This document shows positions 5,760 through 6,158 of a stretch of DNA of 6,158 nt, in pieces. Source of the stretch: Solobacterium sp. (GTDB lineage: Bacteria > Bacillota_I > Bacilli_A > Erysipelotrichales > Erysipelotrichaceae); assembly GCA_017536845.1 (NCBI GenBank), contig JAFWCP010000243.1, positions 1-6,158 of the forward strand, given 5' to 3'. The notes beneath the pieces were generated by a model. It had not been told where the DNA came from. It searched no databases and was given only the letters and a program-made list of their open reading frames with translations. The position numbers and the translations under genes were made by a program. Each line of letters opens with the position of its first letter. The first letter of the stretch is position 1.

Positions 5760-5761
5760 AA
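5732..5761 (+). promoter_or_regulatory. strong hairpin at the end of the gdhA leader ORF
   Basis: TTTCAGCGGC at 5732-5741 pairs with GCCGC at 5751-5755 and TGAAA at 5757-5761, with a single G bulge at 5756 and a 9-base loop. The stop codon of the 48-codon ORF is inside the right arm, so ribosomes finishing that ORF would melt the stem. It lies about 20 bases upstream of the gdhA ribosome binding site. The T-run at 5730-5734 precedes rather than follows it, so it is not an intrinsic terminator. Confidence 0.45.
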
Positions 5762-5795
5762 TCAGGCTCATCATAGACATCAGGAGGTTAAGGAA

Positions 5796-6158
5796 ATGAA
5801 TGAGTATGTAAAGAGAGTTATCGAAGAGACAAAGAAAAAGAATCCGAATGAACCGGAATTCCTGCAGACTGTTGAGGAAGTCCTCACATCCATCGCCCCG
5901 GTCGTGGACAAGCATCCCGAATACGAGGCAGCAGCCCTGCTGGAAAGACTGGTTGAACCGGAGCGCACAATCGAGTTCCGTGTTGCCTGGACCGACGATG
6001 AAGGCAAGCCGTATGTCAACCGCGGCTACCGTATCCAGTTCAACGGTGCGATTGGCCCATATAAAGGCGGTCTGCGTTTCCACCCGACTGTCAATCTCTC
6101 GATCCTCAAGTTCCTCGGCTTCGAGCAGATCTTCAAGAACAGCCTGACCACACTGCCG
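5796..6158 (+). CDS. gdhA: glutamate dehydrogenase, N-terminal part (runs off the window)
   Basis: The first 121 residues of a hexameric-type glutamate dehydrogenase are present and continue beyond the right edge. AGGAGGT at 5782-5788 lies 7 bases before ATG. Recognisable sequence includes LVEPERTIEFRV (52-63), GYRIQFNGAIGPYKGGLRFH (77-96) and FLGFEQIFKNSLT (106-118). Lys90 and Lys114 correspond to the glutamate-binding lysines Lys89 and Lys113 of the Clostridium symbiosum enzyme; the catalytic Lys would lie just outside the window. The enzyme interconverts glutamate with 2-oxoglutarate plus ammonium in the cytoplasm. NAD or NADP preference cannot be decided because the coenzyme domain is missing. 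The gene has its own predicted promoter, symmetrical operator-like sequence and long leader, so its expression is probably controlled separately from the upstream aminopeptidases. Confidence 0.95.
   Translation, partial: MNEYVKRVIEETKKKNPNEPEFLQTVEEVLTSIAPVVDKHPEYEAAALLERLVEPERTIEFRVAWTDDEGKPYVNRGYRIQFNGAIGPYKGGLRFHPTVNLSILKFLGFEQIFKNSLTTLP

Noticed and set aside
5649..6083. 144-codon reverse-strand ORF across the gdhA leader and gene start
   Set aside because: It overlaps conserved glutamate dehydrogenase sequence and shows no recognisable domain.

Overview
The window looks like part of a Bacillota (Firmicutes) chromosome. Genes start behind AGGAGG-type ribosome binding sites. Promoters resemble sigma-A sites, some with an extended TRTG -10. 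The secreted peptidoglycan hydrolase has a choline-binding-type wall repeat, and the glutamate dehydrogenase start resembles the clostridial enzyme. Coding DNA is fairly GC-rich while intergenic DNA is AT-rich. An Erysipelotrichales-like gut anaerobe would fit, but that is only a guess. No mobile element, CRISPR array, tRNA or rRNA was seen.

Layout. Positions 1-103 hold a nested inverted repeat and a forward intrinsic terminator, the tail of something upstream. A reverse-strand terminator (109-133) follows, ending a reverse-strand MATE-family efflux transporter (143-1501) with a good promoter at 1529-1557. A divergent intergenic region (1502-1822) carries a forward extended -10 promoter, a 17-codon ORF with a strong Shine-Dalgarno site, and two possible hairpins. 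It leads to a secreted NlpC/P60 cell-wall hydrolase (1823-2830) closed by its own terminator. Next come two cytoplasmic metallo-aminopeptidases, family M29 (2974-4203) and family M18 (4200-5501), overlapping by ATGA and so probably translationally coupled. A 294-base interval (5502-5795) then precedes a glutamate dehydrogenase gene that runs off the right edge.

How the genes fit together. The M29/M18 pair would release free amino acids, including N-terminal Asp/Glu, from peptides. Glutamate dehydrogenase interconverts glutamate with 2-oxoglutarate and ammonium. Peptide and amino-acid use is therefore a plausible theme for 2974-6158, but it is inferred from gene order. No convincing terminator separates the M18 gene from gdhA, so read-through is possible in addition to the gdhA promoter.

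The most interesting part is the gdhA upstream region. Four copies of a TGAAAAC/GTTTTCA half-site lie in exact mirror symmetry around position 5536.5, and the last covers the predicted -35. About 200 bases of leader follow, with two strong hairpins and a 48-codon ORF that has its own Shine-Dalgarno site. No known riboswitch class was recognised there.
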